Assembly: GCA_900543475.1 (NCBI GenBank)
Contig: UQRU01000073.1
Coordinates: 1-10,763, forward strand
Source: an uncultured Eubacteriales bacterium
GTDB lineage: Bacteria; Bacillota; Clostridia; Christensenellales; CAG-138
Reading direction: 5' to 3'
DNA: 10,763 nucleotides
Shown: positions 1 to 7,292 of the stretch, in pieces
How positions within the stretch are numbered: the first letter of the stretch is position 1
Layout: each line of letters begins with the position of its first letter
Notes under the pieces: generated by a model
Database searches by the model: none
What the model was told of the DNA's origin: nothing
The model's input: only the letters and a program-made list of their open reading frames with translations
Position numbers and translations under genes: made by a program

Positions 1-21
1 GGGGCCGCCAGAGGGCGCCCC
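1..21. repeat. GC-rich imperfect hairpin at the left edge
   Basis: GGGGC(C)GCC at 1-9 pairs with GGCGCCCC at 14-21, leaving a four-base AGAG loop and one bulged C. It lies about 95 nt downstream of the sugar-kinase stop codon on the minus strand. It could be the stem of a leftward transcription terminator, but any T-tract would fall outside the window, so that role cannot be tested here. The rest of 1-115 holds only short open frames without a convincing ribosome binding site or recognisable product. Confidence 0.35.
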
Positions 22-115
22 TGACAACCCCTCCCGATAGCGATACGCCCGATCAAGCTTGGCCGCCAGAAACATACATCCGTAAAAGCGAGAGCTTGGA
101 AAAGTGCTCCCAGCA

Positions 116-1186
116 TTACCGGCGGATCGCTGCAGTTCCTCCGCCCATGAGTTCCTGGGCTTCCTCCCGCGTCACCAAGCACCAATCATTTCGAATGGTA
201 TGGCTCAGTGCGGAGTATGCTCCGGCAAAGTCTATAGTCTCTTGCTCTGGCATATCGCAAAGCATGCCATAGATCAAGGCGCTGGCAAAGCTATCGCCGC
301 CCCCTACCCGATCGTAAATCTCCAGATCCAGATATTGCCTGGAGGCAAAAAGTCCCTTTCGGGTAACCAGCACAGTCTGCCAATCGTTATAGGTGGCGCT
401 CTTCACCGTACGCAAGGAGGTGGCCACAGCCTTGAGCCCCGGATATGCCTGGAAAAATGCCTGGGCTGCCTGACGATATGCCGCCAGTTCTCCCGCCTCT
501 TCCCGCTGGGGCTGCCAGGTATCCGCCGGCAGGTCCAGCAGCAGGGCAAGGTCTTCCCGCCCCCCAAAGAGCACGTCCACATAGGGGATCACAGGACATA
601 TGGCGTTCCGGGCGGCTTCCCGGGACCAGAGGGTAGAGCGGTAGTTAATATCGTAGCTGGTGGTTGCGCCGTTGGCTTTGGCTGCCTGTAGGGCAGCCAA
701 AACCTCGGTGGCCGTGTGTTGGCCCAGCGCCGTTACGATCCCCGTGGTATGGAACCAGCGGGTGTCCAATTCCGTTTTCCAGTTTATTTCCCCTGGCTGG
801 ATTTTGCTCAAGGCGGTATGGCCCCGGTCATAGGTCTGCATACTAGGCCGGGGGCCGATACCCATTTCCATAAAGTTGATCCCGTTGCGGGTCCTGCCGA
901 TCCGGTCGTATGGTTCCACCAGCACATGGGACATATCCACCCCATAGGCCCGGGCGTTCTGCATAATATAGCGTCCGCTCCACGCATCCACTAGCTTTGT
1001 AATATAGGCGGTCTTTAACGTTGGGGAAAGCCGTTCCATGCTTAAATTGGAAATGTTCACGCAGCAGTTCAGCTCCGCCGCGGAGATCCCCAGCTGTAGG
1101 GTATCCGTTTGCCCTAAGCGGTCATGCCCTGGCGGCGTTAAACGTATGTCCGCCTCTCCAAAGCTCATAAAGTCATATTTTGGCAT
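116..1186 (-). CDS. PfkB-family carbohydrate kinase (2-keto-3-deoxygluconate kinase-like)
   Basis: A 356-residue ribokinase/PfkB-fold kinase, expected to transfer phosphate from ATP to a hydroxyl of a sugar or sugar acid in the cytoplasm. What is seen: the ATP/anion-hole signature DRVGGGDSF at residues 292-300, with D298 as the likely catalytic base; GPRPSMQTYDR at 111-121 and DINYRSTLWS at 179-188, both close to the matching blocks of 2-keto-3-deoxygluconate kinases; and FGEADIRLTPPG near the N terminus. The length fits that group. Odd point: the usual N-terminal di-glycine block (GG-A-E-x-N) reads S35-A36-A37-E38-L39-N40, so both hinge glycines are replaced. I chose the ATG at 1186 because GAGGAAGAGG sits just upstream and MPKYDF begins homologous sequence; an upstream start at 1204 would add six residues. 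It overlaps the preceding gene by 14 nt, so translation is probably coupled. Family is confident; exact substrate is not known. Confidence 0.9.
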   Translation of the reverse strand: MPKYDFMSFGEADIRLTPPGHDRLGQTDTLQLGISAAELNCCVNISNLSMERLSPTLKTAYITKLVDAWSGRYIMQNARAYGVDMSHVLVEPYDRIGRTRNGINFMEMGIGPRPSMQTYDRGHTALSKIQPGEINWKTELDTRWFHTTGIVTALGQHTATEVLAALQAAKANGATTSYDINYRSTLWSREAARNAICPVIPYVDVLFGGREDLALLLDLPADTWQPQREEAGELAAYRQAAQAFFQAYPGLKAVATSLRTVKSATYNDWQTVLVTRKGLFASRQYLDLEIYDRVGGGDSFASALIYGMLCDMPEQETIDFAGAYSALSHTIRNDWCLVTREEAQELMGGGTAAIRR

Positions 1187-2225
1187 TCGCGTCCTCTTCC
1201 TCAAACCAATACATTGCCACTTCGTTGATTTCCCGGTTGGCGCTTATCAGTATCTCTTTCCCATCCCGGGTAAAGGCCAGAGCATTGGCGCTTCCTACGC
1301 CGGTATCCAAAGTATCCACCCGATAGTCCCCATCCTGCCAATACAGGTACAGCAGCTTTTGGGCATCTTTCCGATGGCCGATTACAGCCCCTGGTTTGCC
1401 AAAACGATGGAAGGAACAAAGGGCATGGGCAAAAGGGATTTTTTCTTCGTATTCATAAACCAGAACCCACTGGGAAGCCTTTTTTGCATATACCCGCAGC
1501 GTATCCCCATGAAAGGGGGAAAGGGTGATCATTTCCTCTTGGCCATCGCCATCCAGATCCAGGAAGCGCACCTCGCTGGCGGGGTCAGCCAGCAACCGTT
1601 GGCTTCGCCACGTTAACCCTCCCTTTTCGTCCTGCACCGGCGTATAGGCAAAAATTCCATTTGCTGTGGCGATCACAGGGGTAAGCTGCCCACCCACCAT
1701 GCGGCTGGTATAGCCGTGGTTCATCAACAATCCCTCCTGCACCACCTTCAGATCTAGCCCACCGGTACGCAGGTCCTGAGGTAGAGGCCCTACGTAAACC
1801 TTACCGGGAAAGGACCAATCGTCCTTTATGTCCCGCCGGGAAAGCAGGGTAGCCGCAAAAAGGTATAGGGTATCCCCAACGGGGATGATATCAAAACGAT
1901 GGACGTGGGGTAGGGCGCATAGGGTATGCTCTTTCCACCCGGCGCCTTCCCGATAAATGGCGGCGATATACGCATCTTTGGAATCGTTGGGGGAATAAAA
2001 CTTCCGGGTGGCCAGCAGGCAGTCCTTTACGCCGGGAACCTGGACCATGGACATGACGCCGCCCGGCGTTTCCCAAAGGGTCTCCTCCCGTTCTCCCTGC
2101 AAACTGAACATATAGCAAGGATAGTCTTTTTCCGACGCCACTAGGATATGCGTGCCGGTATCGTCGTCAAAGCCGGCAACGCAATAGCATTTGGTAAGTT
2201 CTGCGAGCTTTTGTTTGCAGATCAT
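1173..2225 (-). CDS. Cytoplasmic FG-GAP/VCBS-like beta-propeller protein, function unknown
   Basis: A 350-residue protein with repeated beta-rich segments. One clear FG-GAP/VCBS-type calcium-binding loop is visible, DLDGDGQEE at residues 223-231, directly followed by the typical SPFHGDTLRVY strand pair. Similar segments recur (VHRFDIIPVGDTLYLF at 108-123, ALAFTRDGKEILISAN at 315-330), which suggests a beta-propeller. There is no signal peptide, lipobox or membrane segment, so it should stay in the cytoplasm; most FG-GAP proteins are secreted or surface-bound, which makes this one unusual. It lies 15 nt after the lactonase gene and overlaps the kinase gene by 14 nt, so it is almost certainly co-expressed with both. 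It might be an enzyme of the pathway (propellers include lactonases and lyases), a ligand sensor or a scaffold; I cannot tell which. The ATG at 2225 is preferred over an in-frame GTG at 2237, because that GTG lies inside the ribosome binding site. Confidence 0.85.
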   Translation of the reverse strand: MICKQKLAELTKCYCVAGFDDDTGTHILVASEKDYPCYMFSLQGEREETLWETPGGVMSMVQVPGVKDCLLATRKFYSPNDSKDAYIAAIYREGAGWKEHTLCALPHVHRFDIIPVGDTLYLFAATLLSRRDIKDDWSFPGKVYVGPLPQDLRTGGLDLKVVQEGLLMNHGYTSRMVGGQLTPVIATANGIFAYTPVQDEKGGLTWRSQRLLADPASEVRFLDLDGDGQEEMITLSPFHGDTLRVYAKKASQWVLVYEYEEKIPFAHALCSFHRFGKPGAVIGHRKDAQKLLYLYWQDGDYRVDTLDTGVGSANALAFTRDGKEILISANREINEVAMYWFEEEDANAKI

Positions 2226-2233
2226 GGGGCTGT

Positions 2234-2242
2234 CCACCTCTT
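2234..2242 (-). promoter_or_regulatory. Ribosome binding site that fixes the beta-propeller start
   Basis: On the minus strand AAGAGGTGG lies 8 nt before the ATG at 2225. The alternative GTG start at 2237 is part of this element, so it is unlikely to be used. Confidence 0.7.
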
Positions 2243-3302
2243 ACAGGAAGCTGGGGAAGGGTAAGTTGGTCTCCCGGCTGAAGCAATCATCGAAGCCCCT
2301 GGGATGATGATATTCCCGTTTTTGCCCGTCCAGCGGAAATACAAACTTGCCGCCGACTTGCCAGATATAGGGCTGGAAGGAATATTGCAGGCTGTACTTC
2401 TTCATGTCGTACAGCATGGTGATCTCATAGGGATTGGCCTGGAAGTTGGTCCAAATATCGTGATGGAAGGGGATCATCACTTTGGTTCTTAGTGCTTCGC
2501 CCATGCGCAGGATGTCCGATGCGGTCATCTTATCTGTGATCCCCCGAGGATTTTCCCCAAAGGAACCCAAGGCCACATCGATCTCATATTCGTTGCCGTG
2601 CTTGGCGTACATATTGGAATAATGGGAATCCCCGCTATGGTACAAGGTCCCGCCTGGGGTTTTCAGGATGTAGTTTACGGCTTTTTCATCCATATCATTG
2701 GGCAAAACGCCGCGGATATCCCCGTCCGGCGGGGCGGTGATCAGGGCGGTGCGGTCGAAAGATTCCACCGCGATGATCTCAATATCCCCCACGGTTACCC
2801 GATCCCCGGGCTTCACCGTGATGCACCGGGACGCAGGCACCCCCCAGCTCTGCCACAGCTCCACGCACCGGGCTGGCCCGATGAAGGGGACGTCCGGGCA
2901 ATTTTGCATGACCGCCGCCGCCACATTCACATCGATATGGTCGCTGTGATAATGGGTGGCCAGCAGCGCTTGCAGATCCTGGATGGCAAAGGGGTCTAAT
3001 ACGCAGGGCACGTTGCGCAAATTGGGTTGCAGGTTCTCTCCGCCGCACATCCGCGCCATTTGGTGTTGGGGCTTGATCTTCTTGACGGCCTTGGTGCGTT
3101 TGCCGGTGCTGCACCACAGGTCGATGCAAAGGTTGGTATTCCCCTGGGATTTTAGCCAGATCCCCGTGCAGCCCAGCCACCACATGGCAAAGGTGCCGGC
3201 ATCCACATGGGTCTCTTCTATTTCTTCGTTCAGCCAGGTGCCCCACTCTGGGAACGTGCTTAAAATCCAGGATTCACGGGTGATTTCATCAAGTTTAGAC
3301 AT
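2241..3302 (-). CDS. ulaG: UlaG-type L-ascorbate-6-phosphate lactonase (metallo-beta-lactamase fold)
   Basis: A 353-residue cytoplasmic hydrolase. In enteric bacteria UlaG opens the lactone ring of L-ascorbate-6-phosphate to 3-keto-L-gulonate-6-phosphate with a divalent metal, usually manganese. From memory the protein is very similar to E. coli UlaG along its whole length: the [15 protein letters not shown] block near the N terminus, [15 protein letters not shown] at 38-52, the metal motif HYHSDH at 117-122, DRTALIT at 183-189, [10 protein letters not shown] at 221-230, [15 protein letters not shown] at 246-260, PFHHDIW at 278-284 and a conserved C-terminal RGFDDCF block. The length is also nearly the same. 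All metal-ligand positions I can recognise are present. The start is secure: GGAGGT (3308-3313) lies 5 nt before the ATG. The usual ula partners (PTS permease, decarboxylase, epimerases) are absent; here it follows an ABC importer and precedes a sugar kinase, so the true substrate may be another phosphorylated lactone or cyclic ester. Confidence 0.93.
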   Translation of the reverse strand: MSKLDEITRESWILSTFPEWGTWLNEEIEETHVDAGTFAMWWLGCTGIWLKSQGNTNLCIDLWCSTGKRTKAVKKIKPQHQMARMCGGENLQPNLRNVPCVLDPFAIQDLQALLATHYHSDHIDVNVAAAVMQNCPDVPFIGPARCVELWQSWGVPASRCITVKPGDRVTVGDIEIIAVESFDRTALITAPPDGDIRGVLPNDMDEKAVNYILKTPGGTLYHSGDSHYSNMYAKHGNEYEIDVALGSFGENPRGITDKMTASDILRMGEALRTKVMIPFHHDIWTNFQANPYEITMLYDMKKYSLQYSFQPYIWQVGGKFVFPLDGQKREYHHPRGFDDCFSRETNLPFPSFL

Positions 3303-3342
3303 AAGGGACCTCCGTATTATGATTCACATTCTGCTTGCTCCG

Positions 3343-4320
3343 TCAATTGGAGCGAGGAAAATGGCATGCCACAAAATGGCCTGGGCTAAGCTCCTGCATG
3401 GCGGGCGCCTGCTCTTTACAAACGTCCTTTGCATAGGGGCACCGGGGGTGGAACCGGCAGCCTGAAGGCGGATTGATGGGGCTTGGCACCTCCCCTTCCA
3501 GGATGATCCGTTGAGCGGAATAGGTGGGATCTGGAATGGGAATGGAAGAGATCAAGGTGGCTGTATAAGGATGCAGTTGGCAACGGAAGAGTTCTTCCGA
3601 CTCCGCCATTTCCACCAACTGGCCCAGGTACATTACCCCGATCCGTTGGGAAATATGCTTTACCACCGCCATGCCATGGGCGATAAATAAATAGGATATG
3701 CCTAGGCGGTTTTGCAGTTCTTTTAGCAGATTGAGCACCTGCGCCTGCACGGATACATCCAAAGCCGATACCGGCTCGTCGCAGACGATCAGCTTGGGCT
3801 GCAACGCAATGGCCCGCGCCACCGCCACCCGCTGCCGCTGGCCGCCGGAAAACTCGTGGGGATATTTGTTGGCGTCGTCGGGATTGAGCCCTACCATATC
3901 CAGCAGAGCCTCCACCCGGCCGCTTATCTCCTCCCGGGGGACAGCCTTATACTTGCGCAGGGGCTCGCTTAGGATGCTCGCCACGGTTTTCGTAGGGTCC
4001 AAAGAACCGTAGGGGTCCTGGAACACGATCTGAAAATCCCGGCGTTCCTTACGCAGTTCCCTCTCTCGCAGGTGGGTAATATCCTTGCCAAACAGTCGGA
4101 TCTCCCCTGCATCCGCTTCATGAAGCCGCATAACCAGCTTGCCCACCGTGGTTTTTCCGCAGCCGGACTCCCCCACCAGGCCAAAGGTTTCCCCAGCCCC
4201 AATGTGGAAGCTAACGCCGTCCACCGCTTTTACATAGCCAACGGTGCGCTTGAAAAAGCCTTTTTTTACGGGAAAGTACTTCTTCAGGTTTTTGATTTCC
4301 AGTGCGATCTTCTCATCCAT
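3343..4320 (-). CDS. oppF: Oligopeptide/dipeptide-type ABC importer, second ATPase (OppF/DppF)
   Basis: A 325-residue ABC ATPase that should pair with the upstream ATPase to power the importer at the inner face of the membrane. Visible elements: Walker A GESGCGKT at residues 50-57, Q-loop glutamine in [10 protein letters not shown] at 100-109, signature FSGGQRQR at 157-164, Walker B LIVCDEP at 177-183, and the C-terminal Opp/Dpp extension with the cysteine block [15 protein letters not shown] at 287-301. The switch-region reads AHGMAVV at 214-220, where this family normally has HD; histidine 215 is kept but the following aspartate is glycine. The start is set at the ATG at 4320 because AAAAGGAG (4329-4336) lies 8 nt upstream; the ATG at 4326, two codons earlier, overlaps the previous stop but sits only 2 nt from that site. 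It is separated by 2 nt from the preceding ATPase gene. Substrate class cannot be read from the ATPase. Confidence 0.95.
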   Translation of the reverse strand: MDEKIALEIKNLKKYFPVKKGFFKRTVGYVKAVDGVSFHIGAGETFGLVGESGCGKTTVGKLVMRLHEADAGEIRLFGKDITHLRERELRKERRDFQIVFQDPYGSLDPTKTVASILSEPLRKYKAVPREEISGRVEALLDMVGLNPDDANKYPHEFSGGQRQRVAVARAIALQPKLIVCDEPVSALDVSVQAQVLNLLKELQNRLGISYLFIAHGMAVVKHISQRIGVMYLGQLVEMAESEELFRCQLHPYTATLISSIPIPDPTYSAQRIILEGEVPSPINPPSGCRFHPRCPYAKDVCKEQAPAMQELSPGHFVACHFPRSN

Positions 4321-4322
4321 GC

Positions 4323-5303
4323 TCATTGCTCCTTTTCTACCGCAGCCCGCCAGCACCGCACGGTCCAGTCCGGTTTCAGCTGCACGCAAGGGGGCGGCGT
4401 CTCGCATTGTGCGCTATAATAGGGGCACCGGGGCCCAAAGGCGCAACCCTTGGGCAGCGCCGCAAAGGAGGGCACAGAACCCTTGATGGAATAGAGCATG
4501 TCCTGCTTTTTATCCAGCCTGGGTACCGCATCGATCAGCCCCTGGGTATAGGGATGGGCAGGCGAATGGAATATCTCCACCACAGGGGCGATCTCCACGA
4601 TCTTGCCCGCATACATCACCGCCACCCGGTCGCACATTTCCGCCACCACCCCCAGGTCATGGGTAATAAACATGACGGAAAGCCCCATCTTCGCCTGGAT
4701 GTCCCGGATCAACCGTAGGATCTGGGCCTGTATGGTGGGGTCCAGGGCGGTGGTGGGTTCATCGGCAATGAGGATATCCGGCTGGGAGCTTAAGGCCATG
4801 GCGATCATGACCCGCTGCCGCATGCCGCCGGATAGTTCGAAAGGGTAAGCGTTGATCCGTGTCTCCGGGGATTGTACGCCCACCAGCCGCAGCATGTCGA
4901 TGGCCAACTTTTTGGCAGCGGCTTTATCCACATTCCGATGCAGCAAGATGGATTCCATAATTTGGTTGCCGCAGGTATAAATGGGGTTCAAAGAAGTCAT
5001 GGGCTCCTGAAAGATCATGGAGATTTTTCCGCCCCGCACCTGCCGCATCTCCTTATTGGAGAGCTGCAACAGATCCTTTCCGTCAAACACCACCTGGCCG
5101 CCGCAGATCTTTCCAGGGGGTTCCTCGATCAAACGCAGGATGGCCTTAGAGGTTACGCTTTTCCCGGAACCAGATTCCCCCACTAGCCCAAGGGTCTCCC
5201 CCTGGTACACCTCAAAGGATACGGAATCCACCACCGTTACCAGTTTTCCGTCATAGGGAAAAGCGATCTTTAGGTCCTGCACGGATAAAATACGTTTCTT
5301 CAT
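4323..5303 (-). CDS. oppD: Oligopeptide/dipeptide-type ABC importer, first ATPase (OppD/DppD)
   Basis: A 326-residue ABC ATPase of the peptide/nickel importer family. Visible elements: Walker A GESGSGKS at residues 42-49, Q-loop in FQEPMTSLNP at 98-107, signature LSGGMRQR at 157-164, Walker B ILIADEP at 177-183, switch histidine H215 in ITHDLGVV, and the family-specific C-terminal region with GCAFGPRCPYYSAQC at 286-300 plus further cysteines at 306 and 317, which in this family can resemble an iron-sulphur site. The D-loop reads ALDPTIQAQ at 186-194, where valine instead of proline is commonest; this is a minor variation. Length is typical. It begins 10 nt after the permease stop, with AAGGGTGAG upstream, and ends 2 nt before the second ATPase gene. 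All motifs needed for ATP hydrolysis are intact. Confidence 0.96.
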   Translation of the reverse strand: MKKRILSVQDLKIAFPYDGKLVTVVDSVSFEVYQGETLGLVGESGSGKSVTSKAILRLIEEPPGKICGGQVVFDGKDLLQLSNKEMRQVRGGKISMIFQEPMTSLNPIYTCGNQIMESILLHRNVDKAAAKKLAIDMLRLVGVQSPETRINAYPFELSGGMRQRVMIAMALSSQPDILIADEPTTALDPTIQAQILRLIRDIQAKMGLSVMFITHDLGVVAEMCDRVAVMYAGKIVEIAPVVEIFHSPAHPYTQGLIDAVPRLDKKQDMLYSIKGSVPSFAALPKGCAFGPRCPYYSAQCETPPPCVQLKPDWTVRCWRAAVEKEQ

Positions 5304-5313
5304 ATGCTCACCC

Positions 5314-6231
5314 TTAATCCACGCGAATTTTCACGTCCAACGCATCCCGCAACCCATCGCCAAAATAATTCAGGCTCAACACCGTCAGCATGATGGCAAT
5401 ACCCGGGAAGATGCTCATCCAGGGAGCCTTGGCCATATAATCGTAGCCGGTGCGCAGCATGGTGCCCCAGCTGGCCGCAGGCGCCTGGATTCCCAAGCCC
5501 ATAAAGCTCAGGGAGGATTCGGACAGAATCGCGGAAGCGGCGGCCAAGGTGGTCTGAACGATCAGCACAGACACAAGATTGGGGAACACATGGCGGAACA
5601 TGATCTCAAAGCGGTTGAGCCCAATGGTGACCGCGCTTTCTATATATTCCCGCTCCCGAATGCTCAAAGTCATGCTGCGAAGCAGCCGGGCAAAGGCAGG
5701 GGTATTTGCAATGCCAATGGCGAACACAATGTTGGTGATGCCCGCACCCAACACAGTGGCCAAGGTAAGCCCGATCAAAATCGTGGGGAAGGCGCAAATC
5801 GCCTCGATGCACATGGACAGCACCGCATCCACCTTGCCCCCAATAAAGCCTGCGGTCACGCCGATGACAGTGCCCAGCACCAGCGCCACCGCTACGGAGG
5901 CAATGCTCACCGTCAAGGTAATACGGGCGCCATAGGCGACCCGGGAAAATAGATCCCGGCCCAGGTCGTCCGTACCAAACCAGTGTTCCAGCGAGGGCGG
6001 CGCCAGCTTATTGTCGGTGTTCACCTCATCAAAGCCATAGGGGGTAATCAAATTCCCAAACAAGGCCAACAGCACCATCAGCAGGCAAACCGCCATGCCG
6101 AACACAGCTGTTTTCCTTCGGAGAAGTTTTCGTATCGATTTTAAGAAATTGCTGGATTTTCCATTCATAGCGACCAACCCATATCCCTTTAAAAAGTTTT
6201 TTCCCGATCCTAAATTGATACCGTAAGGCAT
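5314..6231 (-). CDS. oppC: Oligopeptide/dipeptide-type ABC importer, permease (OppC/DppC)
   Basis: An inner-membrane permease of about 305 residues. It has the OppC/DppC hallmark N-terminal region: a basic stretch, one membrane helix (about 43-62) and then the conserved HWFGTDDLGRDLFSRVAYG at 83-101. The permease core follows, with the EAA coupling loop EYIESAVTIGLNRFEIMF around 195-212, LSFMGLGIQ at 241-249 and NYFGDGLRDALD at 288-299. The start is uncertain. The ATG at 6231 shares one base with the stop of the preceding permease gene (TGATG), suggesting translational coupling, but no good ribosome binding site precedes it. An ATG at 6168, or a TTG at 6177 with AAAAGGG about 7 nt before it, would remove about 20 residues without losing the first helix. 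The frame is also open upstream to 6294, inside the other gene. Confidence 0.93.
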   Translation of the reverse strand: MPYGINLGSGKNFLKGYGLVAMNGKSSNFLKSIRKLLRRKTAVFGMAVCLLMVLLALFGNLITPYGFDEVNTDNKLAPPSLEHWFGTDDLGRDLFSRVAYGARITLTVSIASVAVALVLGTVIGVTAGFIGGKVDAVLSMCIEAICAFPTILIGLTLATVLGAGITNIVFAIGIANTPAFARLLRSMTLSIREREYIESAVTIGLNRFEIMFRHVFPNLVSVLIVQTTLAAASAILSESSLSFMGLGIQAPAASWGTMLRTGYDYMAKAPWMSIFPGIAIMLTVLSLNYFGDGLRDALDVKIRVD

Positions 6232-7187
6232 CAGGATTTCAGGGTTTTTTGTGAAATTCTTGGATCGATGATGGTATTGAGGATATCGGCGCACAGGTTC
6301 ACCAGCACCACAAACGTGACCACCACCATCGTGCCGGCCATGACCACAGGGTAGTCCCGCTGGTATATGGCATCCACGATCATCTTGCCCATACCGGGCA
6401 GCAAAAACAGGGTCTCAATAACAAACGCGCCGCCCACCATATCGTTGATCTGGGAAGAAATGGCGGTAACCACCGGCAGCAAAGCGTTACGCAGGGCATG
6501 CTTTGCAAAGATCTTGCCATCCGCCACCCCTTTGGAGCGGGCGGTGATGACAAAATCCTGATGAATGGCGTCCAGCATGGCGCTCCTGGTCTGGCGGATG
6601 ATGGCGGCGGCAAGGCTGATGCCCAAGGTCACCGTAGGCAGGATCATGCTGCGCAGGTTGCGGGCGGGGTCCAAATTGAACCGGGTAAACCCGGAGGCAG
6701 GTAGAATGTTCAGGTTCACCGCCAGCAGCATGATCAACAGCATACCGATCCAGAACTGGGGCATGGCCAACTCTGCCATGGCAATGGTACTGAGGAAATA
6801 ATCCGTCCCTTTCCCCCGCTTTACCGCGCAGAAGATCCCTGCTGGAATGCCGATCACAATGGCCAGGCTCAGGGCCAGCAAGATCATTTCCGCGGTAACA
6901 GGAACCCGTTCCAGGATCATGTCCGCCACCGGCTTGCTGGTCATAAAGGATTTCCCCATGTCCCCACGGATAAAATTCGTAAGCCATTTCCAATATTGCA
7001 CAGGCACGGGAAGATCCAGGCCGAACCGGGCTTCCAGGGCCTCTTTCTGCTCCACGGTACCCATATCGGACAGGATCTGTGTAACCGCGTTGCCGGGAAG
7101 GAGATTCAAAACTAAAAACATTACAATGCTAACGATCAACAGCAACGGAATGATCCGCAGGCATCTTTTTATAATATACGAAATCAT
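6231..7187 (-). CDS. oppB: Oligopeptide/dipeptide-type ABC importer, permease (OppB/DppB)
   Basis: A 318-residue inner-membrane permease with about six hydrophobic helices. It starts with the typical MISYIIKRCLRIIPLLLIVS helix, then NLLPGNAV (28-35), the GDMGKS block at 75-80, TAEMILLALSLAIVIGIPAG around 98-117, and the EAA coupling loop DFVITARSKGVADGKIFAKH at 211-230 followed by ALRNALLPVV. LPGMGKMIVDAIYQRDYPVV (263-282) is the conserved C-terminal block. The ATG at 7187 is chosen over one 15 codons upstream because AAAAGGGG lies 4 nt before it and the protein then begins exactly where family members do. It ends sharing one base with the next permease start. The 105 nt before it, between the binding-protein gene and this gene, carry two stem-loops that may lower its expression relative to the binding protein. 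Confidence 0.95.
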   Translation of the reverse strand: MISYIIKRCLRIIPLLLIVSIVMFLVLNLLPGNAVTQILSDMGTVEQKEALEARFGLDLPVPVQYWKWLTNFIRGDMGKSFMTSKPVADMILERVPVTAEMILLALSLAIVIGIPAGIFCAVKRGKGTDYFLSTIAMAELAMPQFWIGMLLIMLLAVNLNILPASGFTRFNLDPARNLRSMILPTVTLGISLAAAIIRQTRSAMLDAIHQDFVITARSKGVADGKIFAKHALRNALLPVVTAISSQINDMVGGAFVIETLFLLPGMGKMIVDAIYQRDYPVVMAGTMVVVTFVVLVNLCADILNTIIDPRISQKTLKS

Positions 7188-7205
7188 GGTTCCCCTTTTC
7201 GCGCA

Positions 7206-7233
7206 GATGGCAAGCAATTGCTTGCCTGCCATC
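7206..7233 (-). promoter_or_regulatory. Intercistronic stem-loop between binding-protein and permease genes
   Basis: GGCAAGCAATTGCTTGCC at 7209-7226 is a perfect 18-base palindrome, and GATGGCA (7206-7212) can also pair with TGCCATC (7227-7233), giving two alternative nested stems. It lies about 19 nt upstream of the permease ATG and 60 nt after the binding-protein stop. No T-tract follows on the minus strand, so it is not a plain intrinsic terminator. It more likely protects the 3' end of the binding-protein message or lowers read-through. Confidence 0.6.
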
Positions 7234-7276
7234 CCAAACGCATTTACAAATTAGAGTTCGCCAGGCCAATTTGCCA

Positions 7277-7291
7277 GCGGGGGAATCCCGC
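7277..7291 (-). promoter_or_regulatory. Short stem-loop directly after the binding-protein stop codon
   Basis: GCGGG (7277-7281) pairs with CCCGC (7287-7291) across a 5-nt loop, starting two bases after the stop codon of the binding-protein gene on the minus strand. No T-run follows in that direction. Together with the larger stem-loop downstream it may act in mRNA processing or stability. Confidence 0.4.
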
Positions 7292-7292
7292 T

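Noticed and set aside
1..115. Two short leftward open frames reaching the window edge, one starting at an ATG that overlaps the kinase stop (TAATG), one at an ATG near 78
   Set aside because: At most 38 codons are visible, neither has a convincing ribosome binding site, and neither product is recognisable; the sequence could equally be intergenic.
90..118. Possible terminators right after the kinase stop (TGCT-GGG-AGCA followed by CTTTT; AAGC-TCTC-GCTTTT)
   Set aside because: Stems are only four base pairs and the T-runs are short and interrupted.
104..1616. Plus-strand open frames of about 190 codons opposite the kinase and propeller genes
   Set aside because: Both lie antisense to well-supported genes and have low-complexity, non-protein-like composition.
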